Positions 7,633-15,898 of a stretch of DNA of 64,000 bases are shown here, piece after piece. A model generated the notes under the pieces. The model was not told the origin of the DNA. It saw nothing but the letters and a program-made list of their open reading frames with translations, and ran no database searches. Source of the stretch: QQUJ01 sp050287605 (GTDB lineage Bacteria > Pseudomonadota > Gammaproteobacteria > QQUJ01); assembly GCA_050287605.1 (NCBI GenBank), contig JBNKCG010000081.1, forward strand, positions 1 through 64,000, read 5' to 3'. Both the position numbers and the translations under genes were made by a program. Each line of letters opens with the position of its first letter. The stretch's first letter is position 1.

Positions 7633-8301
7633 ATGGGGTGCGCGATGCCAACCAGCGACGAACAGCGACTCGAACTGATAGCGACCATGCGCGCCCTCAA
7701 CGCCCAGGGCATCAACCAGGGCAAGTCGGGCAACGGCAGCGTCCGCACCGAAAAGGGCTTCCTGATCACACCGTCGGCGGTGTCCTACGACACCCTGACC
7801 CCCGACGATATCGTGGCCATGAATTTCGACGGAACCTGGACCTGTTCCGCCGGCCGCCGCCCGTCCAGCGAATGGCGTTTTCACCGCGACATCCTGCAGG
7901 CCCGTCCCGAGTTCAACGCGCTGCTGCACACCCATGGCCGGGCGGTGAGCACGCTGGCCTGTCTGCAGCGTTCGATCCCAGCGTTTCACTACATGGTGGC
8001 CATCGCCGGCGGCACCGACATCCGCTGCGCCGGCTACGCCACCTTCGGCACCCAGGCCCTCTCGGATCTCGCGCAGGAGGCCCTCGCCGGACGCAAGGCC
8101 TGCCTGCTGGCCCATCACGGCCTCATCGTGGGCGGTGCCAGCCTCAGCGAGGCCTTTGCCATCGCCGTGGAGGTGGAGCATCTGGCCGAGGTGTACTGGC
8201 GCATCCTGCAGATCGGCGAACCCGAGATTCTGGACGACGAAGAGATGCAGCGCGTACTGGCGCTGTTTCGCGCCGGGTACCAGCACACGGACAAGGGTTG
8301 A
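7633..8301 (+). CDS. Class II aldolase/adducin family protein
   Basis: 222 aa, the size of L-fuculose-phosphate aldolases and methylthioribulose-phosphate dehydratases. Conserved features: phosphate-binding GNGSVR (33-38), TPS (46-48), SSEW with catalytic-type E80, zinc ligands H99 and H101 (HTHG) and H162 (HHG). The start could be 7633 or 7645; both have weak G-rich sequences upstream. The window also encodes MtnA and MtaD, so it is a candidate for the methylthioadenosine salvage aldolase (Ald2) or dehydratase (MtnB), though it is not next to them. Other sugar-phosphate substrates are equally possible. Confidence 0.85.
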   Translation: MGCAMPTSDEQRLELIATMRALNAQGINQGKSGNGSVRTEKGFLITPSAVSYDTLTPDDIVAMNFDGTWTCSAGRRPSSEWRFHRDILQARPEFNALLHTHGRAVSTLACLQRSIPAFHYMVAIAGGTDIRCAGYATFGTQALSDLAQEALAGRKACLLAHHGLIVGGASLSEAFAIAVEVEHLAEVYWRILQIGEPEILDDEEMQRVLALFRAGYQHTDKG

Positions 8302-8316
8302 ATCTGCGAGTGCGGA

Positions 8317-9129
8317 TCAGGGATTGAGCCGCCGCTGCACCCTTTGCACGGCGTCGGCGTTCTGCAACTGGCGGTACAGCGCCAGCGCCTGGGTGAGCGA
8401 GAGATGTGCCTCGTCGGCGCGACCCTGCCGCCGCAGCGCCTCGCCCAGCAGCTCCAGATCGTTGGCGATTCCCGGTACGTAACCCGCACTGCGATCCAGC
8501 TCCAGGGCGCGGCGCGCCGCCCGTTCGGCCTCCTCCGCCCGGTCCCGCTTAAGCGCCAAGGTGGCACGGTTGAGCGCCGTCGCCGGACGCTCACCCAGGC
8601 TCGCCGCCTGGGTGAGATAGTCCTCGGCGGCCTCCAGACGTTCCTCCTGCATGGCGCACAGCGCCAACCCGTTGAGTGCCATGATGCGCCCTCTGTTGTC
8701 TCCGGTCGCGGCGGGGTGGCTGAGCAGGGTTGCGTAGAGTTGCGACGCTTGCGCGCAATCGCCCGCCCGGTAACGCACCTGCGCCAACCCGTTGAGCGCC
8801 TGCAGCTCCAGGTCGCTGCGTCCCGTAACCTGGGCCAGGCTGTGCGCCCGCCGATAGGCCTGGGCGGCATCGTCGCCGAGTCCCGACTCATCCGCCACCG
8901 CGCCCAGATTGAGCAGATCGACCATCAGGGCGTTGCGGTCGTCGGCCAGTTCGGCAAACCGCACCGCCTGGCGAAAATTGGCCACGGCATCGGCCAATTC
9001 ACCACTAGCGTAGCGATCGAGCGCGCGCTGTTCGTAGACGTGGCGCTCCTCCACCAGCGTCGGCAGCGTGGGCGCGGATGCGCAGCCGCCAACCAGCACC
9101 GCGCAGAGCGATAGCGCCCACCGGCGCAT
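8317..9129 (-). CDS. TPR-repeat lipoprotein of the Mla-like operon
   Basis: 270 aa. A lipoprotein signal ends in LVGGC with acylated C16. The mature protein is a row of TPR helices (for example YASGELADAVANFRQAV and RAGDCAQASQLYATLL, with two later copies), covering about residues 30-260. Its ATG overlaps the stop of the MCE gene (TGATG), so it is the last member of the permease-ATPase-MCE-lipoprotein operon. In MlaFEDB and PqiABC systems the accessory component is an STAS or an ABC-type auxiliary lipoprotein. A TPR lipoprotein here may be a partner that tethers the complex to a membrane. Confidence 0.85.
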   Translation of the reverse strand: MRRWALSLCAVLVGGCASAPTLPTLVEERHVYEQRALDRYASGELADAVANFRQAVRFAELADDRNALMVDLLNLGAVADESGLGDDAAQAYRRAHSLAQVTGRSDLELQALNGLAQVRYRAGDCAQASQLYATLLSHPAATGDNRGRIMALNGLALCAMQEERLEAAEDYLTQAASLGERPATALNRATLALKRDRAEEAERAARRALELDRSAGYVPGIANDLELLGEALRRQGRADEAHLSLTQALALYRQLQNADAVQRVQRRLNP

Positions 9130-10142
9130 CAATGCGAACTCCCTTCGCCCTCGTCCGCCAGCGCCGGGTCGCGCGGCGCCTGGATCAGCAGCCGGTCATC
9201 GGGCTGCGCCAGATGCGGCGCGATGAGAAAGTTCTTCTGCGACGCGCGCAGGGTGCGATCGGCCTCGTAGAGGACGTTGCGACCCTCCTGCACGATGCCC
9301 GCCAGTTGCGGCGTCGCCGCGCGCAGCTGCCCCGAGACCGTCTTCAGATCGTCGAGGATCTGGGCGATGTCCACCGCATGGGCGGGAAATTCCCGGGTGC
9401 TGCTCTCCAGGCGCTCCAGCGTGACGGCGACGCTGCCGAGGATGCGATTGAGTTCGCTCTGGGTCTGGATGACGCGCTGGACCACCTCGGCGCTGTTGCT
9501 GGTGATCTGCTCCAGGTTGGCGAGACTGCGGTGGAATTCGTCTTCCGTGCGCAGCAGCGAACCCGACAGCTTCGCGAACTGCGCGAGGCTTTGGTTGAAG
9601 CTGGCCAAACCGCTTTGCAGGTCGCCCTGCGGGTCCAGGAGCCGCGAGGACAATTCGGCGTGATTGGCGAGAATCTTGTCGATCTGCTCCAGGCGCTGCG
9701 GCAGGTTGGCCATCAGATCGGGCAGCCCGCTGGTCTGGATCAGCGGCAGCTCACCATTCTCGGCGATGGCGGGTTGGTCCGATGCGCCGATGGCGATGTC
9801 GATATAGGGATTGCCGAACGGAGGATTGATGAGGGTGGCGCGCGAATCCTCGCGGATCTTGTCGCGGTAGCGTTCCTCGATCTCCATCACCACGCGGATC
9901 TGGTTGTCGGAGGTGATATCCAGCGCCTTCACGCTGCCGACGGAGATGCCCGCCAGGGTCACCGGCGTGCCAACGCGAATGGTGTCGGCCCGGCTCACCA
10001 CGGCGTGGACGGAGAAACGGTGTGCGAACGGAATGGCCTGCCCGCGCAGCTGGTAGACCAGATAGAACAGCGCCAGGAGGGTGAGCAGGATCAACAGCCC
10101 CACCAGGCGCTTCTGATTGACCTGCGCAGCGGATGAACTCAT
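9129..10142 (-). CDS. MCE (MlaD-type) lipid-binding protein
   Basis: 337 aa. One transmembrane helix at 13-30 anchors the protein. An MCE domain follows at about 38-115, with the characteristic VRVGTPVTLAGISVGSV motif, and then a long helical and coiled-coil C-terminus (about 120-300) like other MCE proteins that form a hexameric tube across the periplasm. The true ATG at 10142 overlaps the ATPase stop (ATGA). It should be the substrate-binding subunit of the ABC transporter encoded upstream, moving phospholipids or other hydrophobic molecules. Confidence 0.9.
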   Translation of the reverse strand: MSSSAAQVNQKRLVGLLILLTLLALFYLVYQLRGQAIPFAHRFSVHAVVSRADTIRVGTPVTLAGISVGSVKALDITSDNQIRVVMEIEERYRDKIREDSRATLINPPFGNPYIDIAIGASDQPAIAENGELPLIQTSGLPDLMANLPQRLEQIDKILANHAELSSRLLDPQGDLQSGLASFNQSLAQFAKLSGSLLRTEDEFHRSLANLEQITSNSAEVVQRVIQTQSELNRILGSVAVTLERLESSTREFPAHAVDIAQILDDLKTVSGQLRAATPQLAGIVQEGRNVLYEADRTLRASQKNFLIAPHLAQPDDRLLIQAPRDPALADEGEGSSH

Positions 10143-10858
10143 GGCATGGCCCTTCGGGCGTCGCTGACGACGGTCGCCGGCGGCGTGCGATCGATGCGGA
10201 ATGCGTCCGGTCCCAGATGCGCGCGATGGGGTCGCAGCGCACCGAAGCGCGACGCCCACGCGGCGGGGGCACAGGCGATCAGGGTACGGTCGCCGTCCAT
10301 CAGGCGTGCCAGCAGCATCTCCGTGTCGGGTTCGTCAGGCGGCAGGTAGAGGGGCAGATCGTCCATCAGCAGCAATTGCGGACGCAGCAACAAGATACGC
10401 AGCAGCGCCACGCGCCGCCGCTGGCGTCCGGTGAGCTGCGATACGCGCTGCCCCAGCAGTGCGGGCGGCTCGCCGAGGGCCGCCAACTCCCCGCTCACCC
10501 ACCGCTCCAGCTCCGCCGGGCGCTGCCTGGCGCTGCGGTAGCGCAGCGGCAGCAGCAGATTCTCCGCGACGCTCCAGGAGGGGATCAGGCCGTCGCGCTC
10601 CAGCACCACACCCAGCTTTTCGCGTAGACGCAGCAGCTTGCGCTGCGGCAAGTGCTGGATATCGGTACCGAACAGGGAGACCCGTCCCGCCGCCGGCTGT
10701 ATCAGTCCCGCCAGCAGTTTGATCAGCGTCGTCTTTCCCGACCCGGCGGCGCCGTCCAGCAGCCACACCTCGCCGGCCTGTACGCGCCACTCCACCAACG
10801 GCGACTGCCCGGCAACGGGTAGCTGGACACCGGTCAGCTCGCAGACCGACTCATGCAT
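10139..10858 (-). CDS. MlaF-like ABC transporter ATPase with altered motifs
   Basis: 239 aa. Walker A is intact (GAAGSGKT, 36-43). The other motifs deviate: at the Q-loop position I see E87 rather than Gln; the signature reads LTGRQ (142-146) instead of LSGGQ; Walker B ends in D166-D167, so the catalytic Glu is Asp; and around 191-200 (RTLIACAPAA) the switch His is missing. Neighbours fix its role as the ATPase of an Mla-type MCE transporter: it overlaps the permease gene by 8 nt and the MCE gene by 4 nt. It may hydrolyse ATP slowly or only bind it. Confidence 0.85.
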   Translation of the reverse strand: MHESVCELTGVQLPVAGQSPLVEWRVQAGEVWLLDGAAGSGKTTLIKLLAGLIQPAAGRVSLFGTDIQHLPQRKLLRLREKLGVVLERDGLIPSWSVAENLLLPLRYRSARQRPAELERWVSGELAALGEPPALLGQRVSQLTGRQRRRVALLRILLLRPQLLLMDDLPLYLPPDEPDTEMLLARLMDGDRTLIACAPAAWASRFGALRPHRAHLGPDAFRIDRTPPATVVSDARRAMP

Positions 10859-11669
10859 AGAGCACCGCCGAAACCAGCACCGTCATCAACACGCACAGCG
10901 CCGAGGAGACCACGAACGACTGCGGCAGCCGGCGCGCCGTGTCCAGCGAGGAGCGGGTATGAAACCCGAAACTGGAATGCACCAGGGCGATGATGATGCC
11001 GCACAGGATGATCAGGCCGGTACCGGCCAGGATGTCGATGATGCGCAGATTCTCGACGGTGCGCGCCACGAACGCGGCGAAGGGAATTTGGTGATAGCTC
11101 ACCGAAAAGAGCGCCGCGCCGATCACCGCCGCGACGTTGGCCCAGAAGGTGAGAATCAGCAGCGACAGCACCACGCCGAACAGACGCGGCAGCACCAGGA
11201 ACTGATGCGGTTCGATACCCTGGGTGATCAGGGTCTCGATGGTCTGATTGAGCTGCAACTCGCCCAGTTCCGCGGTGATGGCCGTTCCCGAACGCCCGAT
11301 GACCACCAGCGCGGTGACCAGCGGCGTAACCTGATGGAACAGCACCACGTTCATGACCCGCGCCAGCAGGTCCAGCTCGCTGACGTGAAACGCGTACAGC
11401 GGCAGCATGGTGAGAATGCCCAACGCCGCGCCCACGAAGGCGACCATCCAGACGCTTTGTACGGCGGTGAAATAGATCTGCTGCAGCGTCAACCGGCGCA
11501 GATAAAATCGGGCGCCGCGGCGGATGGTGAAGATGCCGGCGATGGCATTGGCGAGCAGGTAGAGCGCGTCGGCAATGCGGCGGGCGGCGTTGATGCCCGA
11601 TTCGCCCAACCCCTCCAACTGTCTGAGCGCGGCGGCCCGATACCCCTGTGTGGTGGCGATTTCATTCAT
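10851..11669 (-). CDS. MlaE-family ABC permease
   Basis: 272 aa. Five to six hydrophobic segments from about residue 70 onwards. The region with FHQVTPLVTALVVIGRSGTAITAELGEL (about 107-134) is the strongly conserved MlaE/YrbE core, including the RSGTAITAELG signature. An N-terminal amphipathic extension (1-65) precedes the membrane part. It leads the operon permease-ATPase-MCE-TPR lipoprotein, so it is the integral membrane subunit of a phospholipid-type transporter. I see no MlaB-like STAS gene beside it. Confidence 0.9.
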   Translation of the reverse strand: MNEIATTQGYRAAALRQLEGLGESGINAARRIADALYLLANAIAGIFTIRRGARFYLRRLTLQQIYFTAVQSVWMVAFVGAALGILTMLPLYAFHVSELDLLARVMNVVLFHQVTPLVTALVVIGRSGTAITAELGELQLNQTIETLITQGIEPHQFLVLPRLFGVVLSLLILTFWANVAAVIGAALFSVSYHQIPFAAFVARTVENLRIIDILAGTGLIILCGIIIALVHSSFGFHTRSSLDTARRLPQSFVVSSALCVLMTVLVSAVLYA

Positions 11670-11719
11670 TGGGATGGAAAATCCGCCGCTACGTCAGCAC
11701 TACCCTGGCACGCGCGATG

Positions 11720-11752
11720 GCGGGGTAACGCGAACCGGTTCGCACTTCCCCG
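11720..11752. other. Composite palindrome upstream of the Mla-like operon
   Basis: A 14-bp perfect palindrome gcgaaccggttcgc (11730-11743) is bracketed by gcgggg (11720-11725) and ccccgc (11747-11752), with symmetric 4-nt and 3-nt gaps between. It lies in the 139-nt interval after the YbaK stop and 51 nt before the permease start. It could be an operator for a dimeric regulator or a stem-loop. There is no T-run, so a simple terminator is unlikely. Confidence 0.5.
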
Positions 11753-11808
11753 CGACCTTAGGCGGGGCGACGGCCACTCGACCGCCGCCCGCACTCTGGT
11801 TGGCGGCG

Positions 11809-12279
11809 TCAGACGTGATAACTGAAGTGGGCGCTACGTGACGCACTCATCAATTGGCGAAATTGGGGACCGCTGAGCTGGAGCAGCTGCTCGTGATCGC
11901 CGGCCTCCACGTACACCGAGTCCATGTGCATGAGACTTTCATCGCACACCGTCTCCAGACCGTAGGCCGACGCGAGGGCGGGAATGGCGCCCAGTTCGCA
12001 ATCCTTGAACAGCTCACCCACCTCACGCTCCGAGGCAATGGCCAGGTTGCGCTGGATCTGGTTGTGCAGCATGCCGAGCTCCAGTTTGTGCGTGGCAGGG
12101 AGCACGGCGACGACGTAGCCCTCCTCGTCTTCGAGCAGTACCGCTTTGGCGATCTGGTCGCCGGAGACATGGGCGGCGTGGGCGGTATCCATGCTCGAGT
12201 AAGTGTGGGGGTGGCGCACGGTTCCGTACCCCACGCCGTGTGACGAAAGGTAATTCTCAAGAGTGATTGCGAGTGCCAT
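11809..12279 (-). CDS. YbaK/EbsC-type aminoacyl-tRNA deacylase
   Basis: 156 aa. Single YbaK domain with the conserved Lys in QIAKAVLLED (about 42-51), the LPATHKLEL segment and the family signature DCELGAIPALASAYGL (about 91-106). These proteins hydrolyse mischarged aminoacyl-tRNAs in trans. The ATG at 12279 has GGAGG in front. It sits downstream of aroA on the same strand, where cmk and rpsA usually follow in related genomes. Whether it clears mischarged tRNAPro or another tRNA cannot be told from sequence. Confidence 0.85.
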   Translation of the reverse strand: MALAITLENYLSSHGVGYGTVRHPHTYSSMDTAHAAHVSGDQIAKAVLLEDEEGYVVAVLPATHKLELGMLHNQIQRNLAIASEREVGELFKDCELGAIPALASAYGLETVCDESLMHMDSVYVEAGDHEQLLQLSGPQFRQLMSASRSAHFSYHV

Positions 12280-12360
12280 GAGACACCTCCATGGCGTTGT
12301 GCCGGTTGCGGGAAGGGATGCACCCAAAGTATAGGTGCTGCTACCGGGTCGGGCGGGGTC

Positions 12361-13689
12361 TCAGGTGCTTTGCGGATCGAGGCTTCGCAGCGCCAGCCCC
12401 GCCCGGCACGCCAGGCTCACGAATCCGGGGAACGAAGTGGCAACGTTGGCGCAGTCGTCGATGGTGACGGGAGCCTCGGCGCACAGCCCGGCCATGGCAA
12501 AAGCCATGGCGATGCGATGGTCGCCGTGGCTGTTCACGCGACCGCCGCGCAAGGCACCGCCGCGGATGACGATGCCGTCGGGCGTGGGCCGGGCGTCGAT
12601 GCCCAGCACCTGCAGACCATCGGCCATCACCTGGATACGGTCGCTCTCCTTGACCCGCAGTTCTTCCGCACCGCTCAGCACCGTTTCACCCTCGGCGCAG
12701 GCCGCAGCGACGAACAGCGCCGGAAATTCGTCAATGGCCAGGGGTACCAGCGCTTGCGGAATGGCGATGCCGCGCAGCGGTGCGCTGCGTACGCGCAGGT
12801 CCGCCACCGGCTCGCCGCCCTCCTCGCGCGGATCGCTCATCGCAATGTCGGCGCCCATGAGGCGCAGGATATCGATCACCCCGGTTCGCGTCGGGTTGAT
12901 GCCCACCCGTTCCAGCAACAGATCGGAACCCGCGGCAATGGAGGCGCCCACCAGAAAAAAGGCTGACGAGGAGATGTCCGCCGGGACGGTGACCGTCGTC
13001 GCCGTGAGCCGCCCGCCGCCTTCCAGGCAAACGGTCTGGCCGTCGCGCTGTACCGGATAGCCGAAACCGGCCAGCATACGTTCGGTGTGATCGCGGGTGG
13101 GGGCCGGCTCGGTGACGCAGGTACGCCCCCGGGCGTACAACCCCGCCAGCAGCAGCGACGACTTCACCTGGGCGCTGGCCATGGGCATGGCGTACTCGAT
13201 GCCGCGCAGCGTGTGCCCGCCGTGGATGCGCAGCGGCGCGGTACCTTTGTCCCCGGTGTCGATGGCCGCGCCCATCTGCGTCAGCGGCGTGACCACCCGC
13301 AGCATGGGTCGCGACGAGAGCGAGGCATCCCCGGTCAGCACGGTATCGAACGGTTGCCCGGCCAGCAGTCCTGCCAACAGGCGCATGGAGGTGCCGGAGT
13401 TGCCCAGATCGAGCGGCCGCGCCGGCGCCTGCAGGCCATCGATACCCACGCCGCGGATGCGCACCCGGCCCTGATCGGGCCCTTCGATGGCGACGCCCAT
13501 GGCGCGAAAGGCACGCAGCGTGGCCAGGCTGTCCTCCCCTTCCAGAAAGCCTTCGATCTCCGTCACCCCGTCGGCCAGCGCACCGAACATGATGGAGCGA
13601 TGGGAGACCGACTTGTCGCCCGGCACCCGCACCCGACCGGTGAGACAGCCGCCGGGTTGTACCTGGAACGTCAGCGTGGATTCGGACAT
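12361..13689 (-). CDS. aroA: 5-enolpyruvylshikimate-3-phosphate synthase
   Basis: 442 aa. Catalyses the sixth shikimate-pathway step, joining phosphoenolpyruvate to shikimate 3-phosphate. GDKSVSHRS (about residues 22-30), the LGNSGTSMRLLAGLLAG loop (about 93-109), a SLSSRPMLRVV segment and the later KESDR motif are all present, which place it with the class II-like EPSPS of non-enteric gammaproteobacteria and Gram-positives. It starts 2 nt after the tyrA stop in another frame. The frame stays open upstream through tyrA, but that is compositional; in Pseudomonas the two genes are fused, here they are separate. Confidence 0.96.
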   Translation of the reverse strand: MSESTLTFQVQPGGCLTGRVRVPGDKSVSHRSIMFGALADGVTEIEGFLEGEDSLATLRAFRAMGVAIEGPDQGRVRIRGVGIDGLQAPARPLDLGNSGTSMRLLAGLLAGQPFDTVLTGDASLSSRPMLRVVTPLTQMGAAIDTGDKGTAPLRIHGGHTLRGIEYAMPMASAQVKSSLLLAGLYARGRTCVTEPAPTRDHTERMLAGFGYPVQRDGQTVCLEGGGRLTATTVTVPADISSSAFFLVGASIAAGSDLLLERVGINPTRTGVIDILRLMGADIAMSDPREEGGEPVADLRVRSAPLRGIAIPQALVPLAIDEFPALFVAAACAEGETVLSGAEELRVKESDRIQVMADGLQVLGIDARPTPDGIVIRGGALRGGRVNSHGDHRIAMAFAMAGLCAEAPVTIDDCANVATSFPGFVSLACRAGLALRSLDPQST

Positions 13690-13691
13690 GG

Positions 13692-14570
13692 TCACTCCGG
13701 GCTGCCGGGATCGATCTGGCAGTAGCGATCGCGGGCAGTCTTGGCGCGTGAGAAGATCTCCAGCACCGTCGCGCTGTCGCCCGCGTCGATGGCGGCGCTG
13801 AGCCGCTGCAGGTCGCTGCCGAAACGGCTCAGCATCTTGAGCAGCTGATCGCGGTTGGTGAGACAGATGTCGTGCCACATCTGCGGGTCGCTGGAGGCGA
13901 TGCGCGTGAAGTCGCGGAACCCGCCGGCGGCGAAACGGAAGATCTCGCGGTGCTCCTCCATGCGCGCCAGGGCATCCACCAGCGAATAGGCCAGCATGTG
14001 CGGCAGGTGGCTGGTGGCGGCCAACACCTCGTCGTGGTGTTCGATCTCCATCGCCTCCACCTGCGCACCCGCCTGCTCCCACATCCAGCGCACCCGGGCG
14101 GTAGCGGTGGGGTCGGTGTGCGCCACCGGCGTCAGGATGACGCGCCGGCCGCGGTAGAGCTCGGGGAAGGCGGCCGCCGGACCGCTCTGTTCGGTTCCGG
14201 CGATGGGGTGGCCGGGCACCAGCCGCGGCGGCACTTGGCCGAACGCCGCGGCGGCGGCACGTATCACGTGTCCTTTGGTGCTGCCGGCATCGGTGAGCAC
14301 GGTCGCGGGCGAGATGGCCGGTGCGATGGCGCGGAACACCCCCTCCATGGCCAGCATGGGGACGGCCACCACCACCAGATCGGCACCCGCGGCAGCGCGG
14401 ACGGGGTCGGTCTCGCCTGCGTCGATGATGCCCAGTTCGCGGGCGGTAGCCAGCGACTCCGTACTGCGGTTGCAGCCGATGACGTGACCCACCGCTCCAG
14501 CCTGGCGCAACGCCAGGGCCAGGGAGCCGCCGATCAGGCCGACGCCAATGATGCAGAGGCGCTCGATCAT
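13692..14570 (-). CDS. tyrA: Prephenate/arogenate dehydrogenase
   Basis: 292 aa, monofunctional: no chorismate mutase domain. The NAD(P)-binding motif GVGLIGGSLALAL lies at residues 8-20, followed by GSTKGHV, the catalytic-region HPIAGTEQSG and the HLPHMLAYSL helix with the conserved His. It oxidatively decarboxylates prephenate to hydroxyphenylpyruvate (or arogenate to tyrosine). Chosen ATG at 14570 begins MIERLCIIG; an upstream ATG would add 12 unrelated residues. It lies between hisC and aroA in the supra-operon. Confidence 0.95.
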   Translation of the reverse strand: MIERLCIIGVGLIGGSLALALRQAGAVGHVIGCNRSTESLATARELGIIDAGETDPVRAAAGADLVVVAVPMLAMEGVFRAIAPAISPATVLTDAGSTKGHVIRAAAAAFGQVPPRLVPGHPIAGTEQSGPAAAFPELYRGRRVILTPVAHTDPTATARVRWMWEQAGAQVEAMEIEHHDEVLAATSHLPHMLAYSLVDALARMEEHREIFRFAAGGFRDFTRIASSDPQMWHDICLTNRDQLLKMLSRFGSDLQRLSAAIDAGDSATVLEIFSRAKTARDRYCQIDPGSPE

Positions 14571-14609
14571 GCTCCAGATCCAAAGCGTCGCCGCAGGCGA
14601 CACCATCGT

Positions 14610-14635
14610 CCCTCTCCCTCGTCAGCGGGAGAGGG
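14610..14635. repeat. Hairpin ccctctccc/gggagaggg, dispersed-repeat-like
   Basis: A 9-bp perfect stem (14610-14618 with 14627-14635) has an 8-nt loop. A smaller hairpin (gtcgcc/ggcgac, 14587-14601) lies beside it. The sequence has the form of the CCCTCTCCC...GGGAGAGGG intergenic repeat common in GC-rich gammaproteobacteria. It occupies the 157-nt gap between hisC and tyrA and may affect processing of the polycistronic mRNA. Confidence 0.6.
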
Positions 14636-14727
14636 GGTGATCGCCCGCGTACAGCGGGTGGTGGGGAAAGGGCCACACACGCTCGCGCCAATCTCAACCA
14701 TTTGCGAGGAGACGACACACACAGCCA

Positions 14728-15849
14728 TCAACCTCCCAACACCGTACCCAACGCCTCCACCACCCGTCGGTTCTGCGCTTGCGTGCCGACGGTGATGCGC
14801 AGATGGTTCGGCATGCCGTAGTTGGCCACCGGACGCACGATCACCCCTTTATGCAGAAGGCTTTCGTAGATGGGGCCCGCCGGCCGGCCGAAATCAACGC
14901 TGAGGAAGTTGCCCACCGAGGGGATGTACCCCAGCCCCAGCGCGTTGCAGGCGTCGGTCAGTTGCACCATGCCGCGGCGGTTCTCCTCCACGGCGCGTTG
15001 CACGTGTCCCTGATCTCCCAGGGCCGCGCACGCCGCCGCCATGGCCGCGGCGTTGACGTTGAAGGGATGGCGCACCCGGTTGAGCAGGTCCGCTATCTCC
15101 GGGCTGGAGAGCGCGTAACCCACGCGCAGCCCGGCCAGTCCGTAGGCCTTGGAGAAGGTGCGGCACACCACCAGGTTCGGGAAGCGCCCCAGCCACTGCG
15201 AGGCATCGGGGTAGTCGGCTTCGTCCACGTATTCGATGTACGCCTCGTCCACCACCACGATGACCCGCGGCGGCAGGTCCGCGATGAATGCCTCCAGCTC
15301 CGCACGCTTCAGCCAGGTACCGGTGGGGTTGTTGGGGTTGGCGATGAAGACCACCGCCGTGTTGTCGTTGACCAGGGCGCGCATCGCCTCCAGGTCGTGT
15401 CCGAAGGCGGGACCGCGGCTGCCGTCGTGTGCCGGGGCAATGCGGCTGGTGGCGCCGCAGGCCAGCGTGGTGAGGTGATAGACGACGAAGGCGTGCGCGG
15501 AATAGACCGACTCACGACCGGGTGTCAGAAACACCCGCCCCACCAGATCCAGCACGTCGTTGGAGCCGTTGCCCAGCGTAATCTGGGCCGGATCGATGCC
15601 GTGGTGGCGGCTCAGAGCCGCGCGCAGCTCAAAGCCGCCGCCGTCGGGATAGAAGGCCATCTCATCCAACGCCTTGCGTGCCGCCTCCACCGCGGCCGGG
15701 CTGGCACCCAGCGGGTTTTCGTTGGAGGCCAGCTTGATGGCGTTCTTGATGCCGTACTGACGCTCCAGCTCGGAGAGGGGTTTGCCGGGCTGATACGGCT
15801 GCAGCCCCTGAACTCCCGGGGCGGCAAGGTCGACGAAAGAGACGCTCAT
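14728..15849 (-). CDS. hisC: Histidinol-phosphate aminotransferase (HisC2 type)
   Basis: 373 aa PLP fold-type I aminotransferase. NENPLG near residue 44-49, NPNNPTGT, the VVVDEAYIEY strand and the PLP-binding Lys in TFSKAYGLAGLRVGY are all present. In this gene order the enzyme usually serves phenylalanine and tyrosine synthesis as well as histidine synthesis, using prephenate or aryl-pyruvates. It follows pheA by 49 nt and precedes tyrA by 157 nt in the aromatic supra-operon. A second hisC in the his operon is expected elsewhere, but is not in this window. Confidence 0.94.
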   Translation of the reverse strand: MSVSFVDLAAPGVQGLQPYQPGKPLSELERQYGIKNAIKLASNENPLGASPAAVEAARKALDEMAFYPDGGGFELRAALSRHHGIDPAQITLGNGSNDVLDLVGRVFLTPGRESVYSAHAFVVYHLTTLACGATSRIAPAHDGSRGPAFGHDLEAMRALVNDNTAVVFIANPNNPTGTWLKRAELEAFIADLPPRVIVVVDEAYIEYVDEADYPDASQWLGRFPNLVVCRTFSKAYGLAGLRVGYALSSPEIADLLNRVRHPFNVNAAAMAAACAALGDQGHVQRAVEENRRGMVQLTDACNALGLGYIPSVGNFLSVDFGRPAGPIYESLLHKGVIVRPVANYGMPNHLRITVGTQAQNRRVVEALGTVLGG

Positions 15850-15898
15850 AGATCAACTCCTGGCTGGCGCCGGCGACATAGGTTGGAAATCACGACGT

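Noticed and set aside
12361..14718. A 785-codon frame that could suggest a tyrA-aroA fusion
   Set aside because: tyrA is read in another frame with its own stop and start; only the aroA part of the long frame resembles a protein.
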